A stretch of 64,000 nucleotides of DNA from Arthrobacter ulcerisalmonis (GTDB lineage Bacteria; Actinomycetota; Actinomycetes; Actinomycetales; Micrococcaceae), in assembly GCF_900609065.1 (NCBI RefSeq), contig NZ_UXAU01000024.1, forward strand, positions 45,139 to 109,138, given 5' to 3'. Below, piece by piece: positions 28,521 to 38,045 of this stretch. Numbering within the stretch: position 1 is the first letter of the stretch; each line of letters begins with the position of its first letter. Below the pieces are notes generated by a model, which saw only the letters and a list, made by a program, of their open reading frames with translations, was not told the DNA's origin and searched no databases. Made by a program: the position numbers and the translations under genes.

Positions 28521-31021
28521 GCCTCGTCCCGTTCGGGTGCGGCCGCCGGCAGCGCCACCACCATGGTGAGCCCGCCGCCCGGGGTGTCTTCGGTGTCCAG
28601 CGTCCCGCCCATCCCCTCGGTAAACCCCTTGGAAAGGGCTAACCCCAACCCTAGTCCCGTCAGGTTGTCAGTGTCGCCCAGGCGCTGGAACGGCACAAAC
28701 ATCTGGTTGCGTCGGCCAGCATCGACACCCGGCCCGTGGTCCACCACCCGGATCTCCACCACACCGGCGAACTGGCTGGTGCTGATCCGGACCCTGGTTC
28801 CCGCCGGAGCGAAACGGTGGGCGTTGTCGAGGAGGTTGGTGACCACTCGTTGCAGCAAGCCAGGGTCCGCCATCAGCTGTGGCAGGTCCGGATTCAGGTC
28901 CAGTTCCACCGCGGCGGGCCCCAGGCCGAGCTCGTCCAACGCCGGCAGGATCACATCCTCGGCATCAATGGGCCGCAACGCCACCGCCAACGCGCCTGCC
29001 TGCAGCCGGCTGACGTCCAGGAGGCTGGTCACCAGCGTGGCCAGGGAACCAAGGCTCTCCTCCGCAGTGGCGAGCAACTCACGATGATCCTCCGCAGACA
29101 GGCTGGCACCGGCAGACCGGATTCCACTGACCGCCGCGGTGGCCGCCGCCAGTGGCCGGCGCAGATCGTGGCTCACCGCCGACAGCAGTGCCGACCGGAC
29201 CCTGTCCGTCTCCGCCAGCGGGGCAAACTCGCGCGCTGTTTCGGCCAGGTCCGAATTCTCCAGGGCCGCATCCAGCTGGGTGGCGATCACGCTGAGCAGC
29301 CGCCGCTCCGACGCTGCGAGTTCGACGCCGAACAGCTCCAACGTGCCCCGCTCCCCCACCGGGACGGTGGTGTCCGCCGGGGAGGCCGAGCCTCCGTCAC
29401 CAGAAAAGCTACCGGCAGCGCTAAGCACCGCCCCGTCCACGAGGAGCCGGGCCCCGGCCAAGCCAAAGGCCTCCCGGGTCTGGCCTACGAGGGCATCCAA
29501 CGCCCCCTGCCCGCGAAGCACACTCCCGGACACGCTGGCCAGCAGCTCGGACTCTGCGGTGGCCCGGGCAGCGGCCCGGCTCCGGCGGGCGGCTTTGTCC
29601 ACCACGTAACTGACCAACACGGCGTTAACCACGTAGAGGATCAAGGCCAGCAGGTGCAGCGGTTCGGACACGGTGACGGTGTACAGCGGTTGCACGAAGA
29701 AGTAGTCAAGGGTGAGCCCGGAGAGGAGCGCAGCAAACAGTGCCGGCCAAATTCCGCCCACCAGGGCCACCACCACAACCACCAGCTGATAGGTCAGCAC
29801 GTCGCTGGTGATGGATTCTTCGCTGCGGAATGCGACCAGCAGCGCGGTCACCAGTGGACCCACCACCAGCGCTAGCAGCATCCCAGCCAGGCGGCGCCGG
29901 AGGGTCAGCGCCCCGCCAATTTTTGGCAGTGCGAAGCGGCCACCGGCCGATTCGTGGTTGACGATGTGCACGTCGATCGCGCCTGCCTCGCGGGTGACGG
30001 TGGACCCGATCCCCGGCCCACTCAACGCCGCCGCAAACCGTCCCCGCCGGCTCACCCCGATCACCAGTTGCGTGGCGTTGACGCTGCGGGCAAAGTCCAC
30101 CAAGGCGCGGGGTACGTTTTCGCCCACCACCTGGTGAAACGTTCCGCCCAGTTTTTCCACCAGCGACCGCTGTTGCGCCAGCTCTTCGGGATGATCGGAG
30201 CGCAGCCCTTCCTGGCTGCTGACGTGCACGGCCAGCAGCTCGCCACCGGACCGGGCGGTGATCCGTGCGCCACGCCGCAGCAGGGTGGCCCCTTCCGAGC
30301 CGCCGGTCAGGGCCACCACTACGCGTTCCCGAGCCTCCCAGGTACTCTCGATCCCGTGCTGCTCCCGGTAGGACCGCAGGGCGCTGTCCACCTCATCGGC
30401 GAGCCACAGCAGCGCCAACTCGCGCAGTGCCGTGAGGTTTCCCAACCGGAAATAGTTGGACAGCGCCGCGTCGATTCGCTCGGCGGGGTAGACCCGGCCG
30501 TCCGCCAATCGATCGCGGAGGGCTTGCGGATCCAGGTCGATTACCTCAATCTGGTCAGCCGAGCGCAAGGCCGCGTCCGGCACCGTCTCCCGCTGCGGGA
30601 CGCCGGTGATCTGCTCCACCACGTCGTTGAGGGACTCAATGTGTTGGATGTTAACGGTGGAAATGACATCAATTCCGGCGTCGAGCAGTTCCACCACGTC
30701 TTGCCACCGCTTTTCGTGGCCCACCCCCGGCGCATTGGTGTGCGCCAGCTCGTCCACCAAGGCGATCTCCGGCCGGCGGCGGACGACGGCGGCAACATCC
30801 AACTCCGTCAACGTCACCCCCCGATGGGCCACGGCCAGCCGCGGCAGGGTTTCGAGTCCGTCCGCCATGCCCGCAGTTTCGGCGCGGTCGTGGGTTTCGA
30901 CGATCGCCACCACCACGTCTTTGCCCTCGGCCAGGAGGCGTTTGCCTTCCTCCAGCATGGCGTAGGTCTTGCCTACTCCGGGCGCCGCGCCCAGTAACAC
31001 CCGGAGCCTGCCTCGTTTCAT
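28517..31021 (-). CDS. kdpD: Sensor histidine kinase KdpD
   Basis: 834 residues. It has the KdpD domain with Walker A GAAPGVGKTYAMLEEG (residues 10-25) and IALVDELAHTNAPG, a USP-like domain at about 230-360, four membrane segments at about 385-480, a GAF-like region, then the kinase core: SHDLRRPLAAATAAV with the phospho-His, N box NLLDNAHRF, VVDHGPGVD and GLGLGLALSKG. It senses potassium limitation and turgor/ionic state and phosphorylates KdpE. In Staphylococcus the USP region binds c-di-AMP; whether this one does is unknown. Its start overlaps the kdpC stop by four bases. Confidence 0.95.
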   Translation of the reverse strand: MKRGRLRVLLGAAPGVGKTYAMLEEGKRLLAEGKDVVVAIVETHDRAETAGMADGLETLPRLAVAHRGVTLTELDVAAVVRRRPEIALVDELAHTNAPGVGHEKRWQDVVELLDAGIDVISTVNIQHIESLNDVVEQITGVPQRETVPDAALRSADQIEVIDLDPQALRDRLADGRVYPAERIDAALSNYFRLGNLTALRELALLWLADEVDSALRSYREQHGIESTWEARERVVVALTGGSEGATLLRRGARITARSGGELLAVHVSSQEGLRSDHPEELAQQRSLVEKLGGTFHQVVGENVPRALVDFARSVNATQLVIGVSRRGRFAAALSGPGIGSTVTREAGAIDVHIVNHESAGGRFALPKIGGALTLRRRLAGMLLALVVGPLVTALLVAFRSEESITSDVLTYQLVVVVVALVGGIWPALFAALLSGLTLDYFFVQPLYTVTVSEPLHLLALILYVVNAVLVSYVVDKAARRSRAAARATAESELLASVSGSVLRGQGALDALVGQTREAFGLAGARLLVDGAVLSAAGSFSGDGGSASPADTTVPVGERGTLELFGVELAASERRLLSVIATQLDAALENSDLAETAREFAPLAETDRVRSALLSAVSHDLRRPLAAATAAVSGIRSAGASLSAEDHRELLATAEESLGSLATLVTSLLDVSRLQAGALAVALRPIDAEDVILPALDELGLGPAAVELDLNPDLPQLMADPGLLQRVVTNLLDNAHRFAPAGTRVRISTSQFAGVVEIRVVDHGPGVDAGRRNQMFVPFQRLGDTDNLTGLGLGLALSKGFTEGMGGTLDTEDTPGGGLTMVVALPAAAPERDEA

Positions 31022-31629
31022 TCCCGGCCCTCCACTCCGTCCAAGGCGATGTTGAGCTGCAAGACGTTGACCGTGGGTTCGCCCAGGAAGCCAAGGTCAC
31101 GCTGCTGCACGTGTGACTGAACCATATCCTTCACTGCCGCTTCCGCCATGCCGCGTTCCTTGGCGATCCGCGGAACTTGCAGCAGCGCGTACGCCTCGCT
31201 GATGTCGGGGTCCAGCCCGGACGCGGAGGCCGTGAGCGCATCGGCGGGAATCAGCGCCGGGTCGACGTTCTCGAGCGCCGCGACGGCGGCCTTCCGCTCC
31301 TGGATGGCCGCTACCAGGTCGGGATTCTCGGGGCCGTAGTTGGAACCGCTGGAGGCACCGGCGTCGTACCCCTTCCCGGCAGCCGAGGGCCGCGGCTGGA
31401 AGTAGCGGGCCAGCGGCGTCCCGTCCGCGTCGGAAAAGGACTGCCCCACCAGCATGGACCCGGTGGGGGCGCCGTTCACGGTGACGATGGAGCCGTTGGC
31501 CTGCGCGGGGAAGGCGAGCTGGCCCACGCCGGTAACTATCAGCGGGTAGGCCACCCCCAGGAGCAGGGTGAGGACCAGCATGGCCCGCAGCGCCGTCCAA
31601 GAGGCGCGGAATCCGGATGAGATGCGCAT
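31018..31629 (-). CDS. kdpC: Potassium-transporting ATPase subunit KdpC
   Basis: 203 residues with one N-terminal membrane segment (TALRAMLVLTLLLGVAYPLIVTGVGQLAFP), then an extracellular domain with GSMLVGQSFSD, YFQPRPSAAG and YDAGASSGSNYGPENP, all typical of KdpC, and a conserved VNVLQLNIALD end. It stabilises the KdpFABC complex. The gene lies 32 bases after kdpB, and its stop overlaps kdpD. Confidence 0.95.
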   Translation of the reverse strand: MRISSGFRASWTALRAMLVLTLLLGVAYPLIVTGVGQLAFPAQANGSIVTVNGAPTGSMLVGQSFSDADGTPLARYFQPRPSAAGKGYDAGASSGSNYGPENPDLVAAIQERKAAVAALENVDPALIPADALTASASGLDPDISEAYALLQVPRIAKERGMAEAAVKDMVQSHVQQRDLGFLGEPTVNVLQLNIALDGVEGRE

Positions 31630-31661
31630 GAATATCAGCTTTCGATGAGTTGTAAGGGGAG

Positions 31662-33818
31662 TCAGAAACCGGGGATCAGCCGGATGGCCAGGTCGATCAG
31701 CCAGATTCCGATGAACGGCACCACTACCCCGCCCAAGCCGTAGACCAGGAGGTTACGGCCGAGGACCTTATCGGCGCCCATTGGCCGGTATCGGACGCCC
31801 TTCAGTGCCAGCGGGATGAGGAAGACGATCACCACGGCGTTGAAGATAATCGCGGACAGGACGGCCGACGCCGGCGAGTGCAGTCCCATGATGTTCAGGA
31901 CTCCCAGCCCGGGGAAGACGCCGGCAAACATGGCCGGGATGATGGCGAAGTACTTGGCGATGTCATTGGCGATGGAGAACGTGGTCAGCGCGCCGCGGGT
32001 GATGAGCAGCTGCTTCCCGATCCGGACAATGTCGATCAGCTTGGTGGGGTCCGAGTCCAGGTCCACCATGTTGCCAGCTTCCTTGGCAGCGGAGGTTCCG
32101 GTGTTCATGGCCACGCCAACGTCGGCCTGTGCCAGGGCGGGGGCGTCGTTGGTGCCGTCGCCGGTCATGGCCACCAGCCGGCCGCCGGCCTGTTCCTTGC
32201 GGATCAGCGCCATCTTGTCCTCGGGGGTAGCCTCGGCCAGGAAGTCGTCCACGCCGGCTTCGGCGGCGATCGCCTTGGCCGTCAGGGGGTTGTCGCCGGT
32301 GATCATCACCGTGCGGATTCCCATGGCCCGCAGCTCGGCAAAGCGTTCCCGCAGGCCATCCTTGACCACGTCCTTCAGGTGCACCACGCCGAGCACCCGC
32401 GCAGTGCCGTCCGTGCCGGTGGCTGCCACCACCAGCGGCGTACCACCGCTCTGCGATACCTCGGTGATCTGCGCGTCGAGTGCCCGCGCCGTCGCATCCG
32501 GAAGGGGGCTGATGGCACCAGCCCAGGCGGTGACGGCGGAGCCAGCACCCTTACGCAGGCTGGTGCCATCCGGGAGGTCCAGCCCACTCATCCGGGTCTG
32601 CGCCGTGAAGGGAACGATCTCGCCCGCAGCGCTCCCGCCCACGTCGAAGCCCTGGGCGGCGGCGAGCGTCACGATCGACTTTCCTTCCGGCGTCGGATCG
32701 GCCAGTGACGCCTGCGCCGCTACTGACACCAGATCGCTCGCCAGGACGCCGGGGACCGGCAGGAATGCTGACGCCATCCGGTTTCCGTAGGTAATGGTGC
32801 CGGTTTTATCGAGCAGCAACGTGGTCACGTCACCTGCCGCCTCCACGGCGCGGCCAGACATGGCCAAGACGTTGTGCTGGACCAGCCGGTCCATGCCGGC
32901 GATGCCAATGGCAGACAGCAGCGCGCCAATGGTGGTGGGGATCAAGCAGACGAGCAGGGCCACCAGGACCGGGACGCTGGCCTGCGCATCAACGTAGGAC
33001 GCGATCGGGTTGACGGTCAGCGTGACCACCACGAATACGATGGACAGACTCGCCAACAGCACGTTCAGGGCGATCTCGTTGGGCGTCTTCTGCCGTGCCG
33101 CGCCTTCCACCAGGCCGATCATGCGGTCCACGAACGTCTCGCCGGGCCGGGAGGTAATCCGCACGACGATCCGGTCCGAAAGCACCCTGGTGCCGCCGGT
33201 AACAGCGCTCCGGTCACCGCCGGATTCCCTGACCACCGGCGCGGATTCGCCGGTGATCGCCGACTCGTCGATCGCCGCGATCCCCCAGACAATGTCGCCG
33301 TCGCCCGGGACCAATTCGCCGGCCGTCACCACCACCATGTCCCCTAAGGTCAGGTCCGACGACGGCGTCTGCACCAGCGCGGCGCGCTCGGCAGCCGGAT
33401 CAGCGGCGTCGTCGTACGCAGCAATGAGGTTCGCGGGCGTGCTGGTGCGGGTCTTCCGCAGACTGTCCGCCTGCGCCTTGCCTCGGCCTTCCGCAACAGA
33501 CTCGGCGAGGTTGGCAAACAGCACCGTCAGCCACAGCCAACCGGCAATGGCCCACGTGAAGGTGGCCGGAATCGCCGAGCCACCAGAGGGTTCCGGGCCA
33601 CCCAGGAAGGGTTCGGCAACGGCGATGGCGGTGGTCAGCGCAGCGCCCACTTCGACAATGAACATCACCGGGTTGCGCCACATGGACCGAGGATCGAGTT
33701 TCCGGAACGCCCCCGGGATGGCCTGTGCCAGGCTGGCGGCGGTGATCGCCGAGGAGCGGCGGACGGTGCTGCCGCTCCCTGTGGCGGGAGCGGGTGCCTG
33801 CGTGGTTGCGGTTGACAT
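31662..33818 (-). CDS. kdpB: Potassium-transporting P-type ATPase subunit KdpB
   Basis: 718 residues. It has the phosphorylation loop [14 protein letters not shown], the actuator motif [11 protein letters not shown] (TGES), [19 protein letters not shown] and [17 protein letters not shown]. Membrane segments frame these domains. It hydrolyses ATP to drive potassium through KdpA. The first ~35 residues are a polar, unordered extension. The gene starts 2 bases after the kdpA stop. Confidence 0.97.
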   Translation of the reverse strand: MSTATTQAPAPATGSGSTVRRSSAITAASLAQAIPGAFRKLDPRSMWRNPVMFIVEVGAALTTAIAVAEPFLGGPEPSGGSAIPATFTWAIAGWLWLTVLFANLAESVAEGRGKAQADSLRKTRTSTPANLIAAYDDAADPAAERAALVQTPSSDLTLGDMVVVTAGELVPGDGDIVWGIAAIDESAITGESAPVVRESGGDRSAVTGGTRVLSDRIVVRITSRPGETFVDRMIGLVEGAARQKTPNEIALNVLLASLSIVFVVVTLTVNPIASYVDAQASVPVLVALLVCLIPTTIGALLSAIGIAGMDRLVQHNVLAMSGRAVEAAGDVTTLLLDKTGTITYGNRMASAFLPVPGVLASDLVSVAAQASLADPTPEGKSIVTLAAAQGFDVGGSAAGEIVPFTAQTRMSGLDLPDGTSLRKGAGSAVTAWAGAISPLPDATARALDAQITEVSQSGGTPLVVAATGTDGTARVLGVVHLKDVVKDGLRERFAELRAMGIRTVMITGDNPLTAKAIAAEAGVDDFLAEATPEDKMALIRKEQAGGRLVAMTGDGTNDAPALAQADVGVAMNTGTSAAKEAGNMVDLDSDPTKLIDIVRIGKQLLITRGALTTFSIANDIAKYFAIIPAMFAGVFPGLGVLNIMGLHSPASAVLSAIIFNAVVIVFLIPLALKGVRYRPMGADKVLGRNLLVYGLGGVVVPFIGIWLIDLAIRLIPGF

Positions 33819-33820
33819 GG

Positions 33821-35494
33821 CTAGTGCAGTCCTTCTGCGAGCGGTCCCAGGGTAAGGACGGGGAAATAGGTCAGTGCCGTGACGATCAGGGTCACGCCGA
33901 TCAGGAGGCCCACAAACAAGGGCTTGTGCGTGGGCAAGGTGCCGGCGGTGGCCGGGACTTTGTCCTGGACGGCGAGCGCTCCCGCCAGGGCCAGCACCAA
34001 GGCGATGGGGATGAACCTGCCCAGCAGCATCACCACGCCCAACGCCGTGTTGAACCAGGGCGTGTTGGCGGTCAGTCCGGCAAAAGCCGAGCCATTGTTG
34101 TTGGCCGCGGAGGTAAACGCGTACAGGACTTCAGAGAGCCCGTGGTTGCCAGGGTTCCAGATGGACGTACCGGTGACGCTTTCGGCGAGCGCTGGAACGG
34201 CGAAGCTCAGCGCGGTGCCGGCCAGGATGAGGACCGGGACGACCAGGATGTACAAGCTCGCCAGCTTGATAATCCGGGGCGTGATTTTCTTGCCCAGGTA
34301 TTCGGGAGTGCGGCCCACCAGCAGTCCAGCTACGAAGACGGCGATGATGGCCAGCACCAGGATGCTGTACAGCCCCGACCCCACACCACCGGGGGCCACC
34401 TCGCCGAGCATCATGTTGAGCATGGGCATCATGCCGCCCAGCGAGGTGAAGGAGTCGTGCATCGAGTTGACCGCGCCGGTGGACGTCAGCGTGCTGGCCG
34501 TGCCAAAGAGCGTTGATCCAAGGATGCCGAATCGCTGTTCCTTGCCCTCCATGGCCGCGCCAGCCAGCAAGGTAGCAGTGCCGTTCCCAGCCAGTTCCAG
34601 CCAGGACAGCAGCGCAAGCGAGGCCGCGAAGAACGTTGACATGACGGCGGCGATGGCCAAGCCCTGCCGGCGGTCGCCCACCATGCGGCCAAAGGTCCGC
34701 GGCAAAGAAAACGGGATCACCAACATGAGCAGCACCTCGAAGAAACTGGTCCACGCCGCAGGGTTCTCGAACGGGTGGGCAGAGTTCGCGTTGAAGAACC
34801 CGCCGCCGTTGGTGCCCAGCATCTTGATGGCCTCCTGCGAAGCCACCGGCCCGCCCGGCAGGCTCTGCGTCCCGCCGGCCAGAGTGGTGATGTCGGTAAA
34901 ACCGTTGACGTTCTGGATCACCCCACTGGCCAGGAGGACGACGGCGGACACCAGCGCCAGCGGAAGCAGGAGCCGCAGCACACCGCGGGTGAGGTCAACC
35001 CAGAAGTTGCCCAGGGTCCCGGAGCTGCGCCGGGCAAAGCCGCGGATGAGCGCCACGGCAACGGCCAGCCCCACCGCTGCCGACACGAAGTTCTGGACGG
35101 CCAGGCCAGCCATCTGGACCGTATAGCCCAGGGTCACCTCCGGCGAGTAGGACTGCCAGTTGGTATTGGTGACGAACGATGCCGCCGTGTTGAACGCCAA
35201 CCCTTCCGGGACGGCTGGCAGCCCCAGGGAATAGGGCAGCACCTCCTGGACGCGTTGCAGGACATAGACCAGCAAGAGCCCGGCGGCGGAAAACCACAGC
35301 ACGCTGCGCAGGTACGCCTGCCAGGACTGCTCAGTTTCCTGCGCCACCCCGGTGAGGCGGTAGAAACCCCGTTCCACCCGGGAGTGCGTTGAACTGGTGT
35401 AGATCCTGGCCATGTAGTCGCCAACCGGCCGATAGAGAACCGCGAGCAGCGCCACCAAGGCGAGGAACTGGAGGATGCCGAAGAAGATGTCCAT
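33821..35494 (-). CDS. kdpA: Potassium-transporting ATPase channel-like subunit KdpA
   Basis: 557 residues, about ten membrane segments and four selectivity-filter-like loops: [41 protein letters not shown] and [11 protein letters not shown]. These match KdpA. It binds and passes potassium across the membrane. Its ATG overlaps nothing but follows the kdpF stop by one base. Confidence 0.97.
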   Translation of the reverse strand: MDIFFGILQFLALVALLAVLYRPVGDYMARIYTSSTHSRVERGFYRLTGVAQETEQSWQAYLRSVLWFSAAGLLLVYVLQRVQEVLPYSLGLPAVPEGLAFNTAASFVTNTNWQSYSPEVTLGYTVQMAGLAVQNFVSAAVGLAVAVALIRGFARRSSGTLGNFWVDLTRGVLRLLLPLALVSAVVLLASGVIQNVNGFTDITTLAGGTQSLPGGPVASQEAIKMLGTNGGGFFNANSAHPFENPAAWTSFFEVLLMLVIPFSLPRTFGRMVGDRRQGLAIAAVMSTFFAASLALLSWLELAGNGTATLLAGAAMEGKEQRFGILGSTLFGTASTLTSTGAVNSMHDSFTSLGGMMPMLNMMLGEVAPGGVGSGLYSILVLAIIAVFVAGLLVGRTPEYLGKKITPRIIKLASLYILVVPVLILAGTALSFAVPALAESVTGTSIWNPGNHGLSEVLYAFTSAANNNGSAFAGLTANTPWFNTALGVVMLLGRFIPIALVLALAGALAVQDKVPATAGTLPTHKPLFVGLLIGVTLIVTALTYFPVLTLGPLAEGLH

Positions 35495-35495
35495 C

Positions 35496-35585
35496 TCAGA
35501 ATCGCTCCGGTTTCACCAAGGCATAGACCAGGTAGCCGATGGCGGCTACGCCCAGTACAGCGGCCAGTGCCGAGAAGATGATCAC
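35496..35585 (-). CDS. kdpF: KdpF small subunit
   Basis: 29 residues: a single hydrophobic helix ([19 protein letters not shown]) followed by YALVKPERF, the usual KdpF end. GTG start with GGTGGAG a few bases upstream. It stabilises the KdpABC complex in the membrane. Its start overlaps the stop of the small gene at 35582-35665 by four bases (GTGA), and kdpA begins one base after its stop. Confidence 0.9.
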   Translation of the reverse strand: MIIFSALAAVLGVAAIGYLVYALVKPERF

Positions 35586-35665
35586 AGCTTCTCCACCCCT
35601 TTTGCCACGAGGCCTACCAGCACAAAAACGGCGATGCTGGCGAGGACGTAGACGACGTCAAGCAC
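35582..35665 (-). CDS. 27-residue membrane peptide leading the kdp operon
   Basis: A GTG-started frame with AAGGAG seven bases upstream encodes one hydrophobic helix (VVYVLASIAVFVLVGLV) and a charged end, AKGVEKL. Its TGA overlaps the kdpF GTG as GTGA, the same coupling seen between other kdp genes. It is not KdpF, which follows. The strong ribosome site and overlap argue that it is translated. Its function is not known; a second small Kdp-associated subunit or a translational leader is possible. Confidence 0.7.
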   Translation of the reverse strand: MLDVVYVLASIAVFVLVGLVAKGVEKL

Positions 35666-35735
35666 GTTGGGCTCCTTCACGAAAATCTTTGGCGCACCCC
35701 TCGGTGCGGTGCCCGTTCCCGGGCTGCCTTTCGAT

Positions 35736-35807
35736 TAGATACCTGCCGGCAAGGCCCCGGCTGCGGTCCTAACGGAATCCAAACGGTCCCGGCCCGGATC
35801 CTTACGG
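35736..35807 (-). promoter_or_regulatory. Putative kdp promoter with three phased KdpE boxes
   Basis: On the plus strand GGTCCTAACGG (35765-35775), AATCCAAACGG (35776-35786) and GATCCTTACGG (35797-35807) share TCC-N2/3-ACGG and are 11 and 21 bases apart, on one face of the helix. A minus-strand -10-like TATCTA lies at 35736-35741, with no good -35 hexamer, as expected for an activator-dependent promoter. Confidence 0.55.
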
Positions 35808-35865
35808 AAGGCATGCACTCGATGGTTTTGCCGCCGTCGTGGGGCCATCCGGATAGGCTGGAGGC

Positions 35866-37317
35866 ATGACGACGCACGCGGTGGACCGCGAATACGATGT
35901 TGTGGTTATTGGGGCTGGCGCAGTGGGTGAAAACGTCGCAGCGCGCGTAGTTCAGGGCGGGCTGACCGCCGTGCTGATTGAGGCCGAACTGGTGGGCGGG
36001 GAATGCTCCTACTGGGCGTGCATGCCGTCCAAGGCCCTGCTGCGGCCAGGCACCGCGTTGCACGGTGCGCAGACCGTCCCCGGCGCTGCCCAAGCAATCA
36101 CCCGTACCCTGGATGCTGCCGCGGTCTTGAAGCGTCGCGACTATTTCACCTCCAACTGGGAGGACACCGGACAGGTGGACTGGGTCGAGTCCACGGGCAT
36201 TGGCCTCATCCGCGGCCATGCCTGGCTGACCGGCGTACGGACCGTCGAAGTGGCTGGCCTGGACGGCGAAACGTACCGGGTGCGGGCCACCACGGCAGTA
36301 GTGGTGGCCACGGGCTCCACGCCCACCATGCCACCCATCGAGGGCCTCGACGGCTTGGAAGTCTGGGGTACCCGGGAGGCTACCTCCGCGAAGGAAATCC
36401 CCGAACGGCTGGCCGTGCTGGGCGGCGGCGTGGCGGGCTCGGAGCTGGCCCAGGCGTTCGCCAGGTTGGGCTCCAGTGTCACCCTGGTGGCACGCGGCGG
36501 ACTGCTGGGCAACTTCCCCACGGAAGCCGCTGACCTGGTGGTGGCTGGCCTCCGCGCTGACGGCGTCGAACTCCACCTCAACACCGCAACGCAGAGCATC
36601 GCCCAGAATGATGACACCAGCTTCACCGTGACCCTTGGCTCGGGCGAACTGGTCCATGCAGACAAGGTTTTGGTGTCCACCGGCCGGCACGCCGCGTTGG
36701 AGGGACTCGGCCTGGAGAACCTGGGCCTGGGCGGCGACGGCGCGCACCTGTCCCTGGCCACCGACTCCACCGGGCTGGTCAGCGGCACGGCTCCCGCGGA
36801 CGGACCCTGGCTGTACGCGGTGGGCGATGCCGCCGGCAAGGTCTTTCTCACGCACCAGGGCAAGTATGAGGCCCGGGCTACCGGCTCGGCCATCACCGCC
36901 CGCGCCAAAGGCTCCCTGGACACCCCTTTGCCATGGTCGGTGGAAGCCCAGACCGCCAATGACCATGCGGTGCCCAGTGTGGTGTTCACCGACCCGGAGC
37001 TTGCCTCCGTGGGACTCACCAAGGAGCGCGCCCAGAAGGCGGGCCTGAGCGTGTCCACCGTAGAGCTGCCCATTGCGGTGGCGGGATCCTCGCTGCATTC
37101 GGAGCACTATCAGGGCTGGGCGCAGCTGGTGGTTGATGAGGAACGCAAGGTGCTGGTGGGGGCCACGTTTGCGGGCCCTGACGTGGCGGAACTGCTGCAC
37201 GCTGCCACCGTCGCGATCGTGGGTGAAGTGCCCCTGGAGCGGTTGTGGCATGCGGTCCCGTCCTACCCCACGATCAGCGAGGTGTGGCTCCGGCTGCTGG
37301 AAAAGTACGGACTCTAG
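35866..37317 (+). CDS. Pyridine nucleotide-disulfide oxidoreductase (dihydrolipoamide dehydrogenase-like)
   Basis: 483 residues. FAD-binding VVIGAGAVGENVAARV at the N-terminus, a redox-active pair in GGECSYWACMPSKALLRP (Cys-x4-Cys), a NAD(P)-binding GGGVAGSELAQAFARLG at about 186, GDAAGKVFLTHQGKYEA and the C-terminal dimer domain with HAVPSYPTISE containing the His-x4-Glu-like base. The variant SYWAC motif places it in an actinobacterial group near Lpd and mercuric reductase whose substrate is not known. It is divergent from the kdp operon, with about 200 bases between. Cytoplasmic. Confidence 0.88.
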   Translation: MTTHAVDREYDVVVIGAGAVGENVAARVVQGGLTAVLIEAELVGGECSYWACMPSKALLRPGTALHGAQTVPGAAQAITRTLDAAAVLKRRDYFTSNWEDTGQVDWVESTGIGLIRGHAWLTGVRTVEVAGLDGETYRVRATTAVVVATGSTPTMPPIEGLDGLEVWGTREATSAKEIPERLAVLGGGVAGSELAQAFARLGSSVTLVARGGLLGNFPTEAADLVVAGLRADGVELHLNTATQSIAQNDDTSFTVTLGSGELVHADKVLVSTGRHAALEGLGLENLGLGGDGAHLSLATDSTGLVSGTAPADGPWLYAVGDAAGKVFLTHQGKYEARATGSAITARAKGSLDTPLPWSVEAQTANDHAVPSVVFTDPELASVGLTKERAQKAGLSVSTVELPIAVAGSSLHSEHYQGWAQLVVDEERKVLVGATFAGPDVAELLHAATVAIVGEVPLERLWHAVPSYPTISEVWLRLLEKYGL

Positions 37318-37324
37318 ATTCTAT

Positions 37325-37353
37325 TTGAACTGACCGGTCAGTTTAGTTAGACT
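37325..37353 (+). promoter_or_regulatory. Promoter with embedded TetR-type operator
   Basis: TTGAAC (37325-37330), a 17-base spacer and TAGACT (37348-37353). The spacer contains most of the perfect 16-bp palindrome AACTGACCGGTCAGTT (37328-37343), typical of a TetR operator. The TetR gene at 40075 ends the operon this promoter would drive, which suggests autorepression. Confidence 0.72.
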
Positions 37354-37382
37354 GGGATCAATCGATACTTCGAAAGGTCCCC

Positions 37383-38045
37383 GTGCTCCTTACCAGCCAG
37401 CTCCACGTCAAGGGCAGGCGCGACGATCTCCTGCCGCCCACCAGCCTCTCCGTTTCCCGGGGCGAGATCCTCCTCGCCACGGGAAGCGGCCAGGACCAGC
37501 GCACCGCGCTGGCCCTGACGCTCAGCGGCCGGATGAAGCCGAGCACCGGCACCCTCAGCTGGGACGGCCACGCCGAGATCAAGAAAATCCGCCAAGCCGC
37601 TGCGATCGTGGATTCGCCCCGCGTGAACGAACCCGAACAGCACCTGAGCGTCAGCGACCTTGTCACCGAGGATCTCGCCCTGATCCCCCGCCGGTTCCGC
37701 GGCGCCCTGCTCAGCAAACCCTGGCTGAAAGTCAACAACTTCACGGACGTCGCCGACCTCTGGGTGGAACAGCTCAGCGCTGAGCGCCGGAACGAACTCC
37801 TGACCGCGTTGGCCCTGGCGAACCCCGCTACCGACCTCCTGGTCCTGGACTCCCCCGACCGGCATAGCGCTGACGCCGACGATTGGCTGCCACTGCTGAC
37901 CAGGGTGGCACACCAGGTGGGCCGCCCCCTTGCCGTGGTCGCCGTCGTCAATTCCGTGCCCTCAGGATGGGACGGCGCCACGGTTGCGATCGGCAATGCC
38001 GTACCCGTCAAACACCACCGGCACCTCAGTGAGGAAGCAAAGTGA
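37383..38045 (+). CDS. Degenerate ABC-type ATPase partner of a YhgE/Pip protein
   Basis: 220 residues with the layout of an ABC ATPase but altered motifs. The P-loop position reads ATGSGQDQRTAL, lacking the catalytic Lys; the signature reads EQLSAERRNELLTALALANP instead of LSGGQ; Walker B keeps LLVLDSPDR but with Ser for Glu's usual neighbour. ATP hydrolysis is therefore doubtful; binding or a scaffolding role is possible. GTG start with AAAGG upstream, 30 bases after the TetR-controlled promoter. Its stop overlaps the start of the YhgE gene (GTGA). Confidence 0.75.
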   Translation: MLLTSQLHVKGRRDDLLPPTSLSVSRGEILLATGSGQDQRTALALTLSGRMKPSTGTLSWDGHAEIKKIRQAAAIVDSPRVNEPEQHLSVSDLVTEDLALIPRRFRGALLSKPWLKVNNFTDVADLWVEQLSAERRNELLTALALANPATDLLVLDSPDRHSADADDWLPLLTRVAHQVGRPLAVVAVVNSVPSGWDGATVAIGNAVPVKHHRHLSEEAK

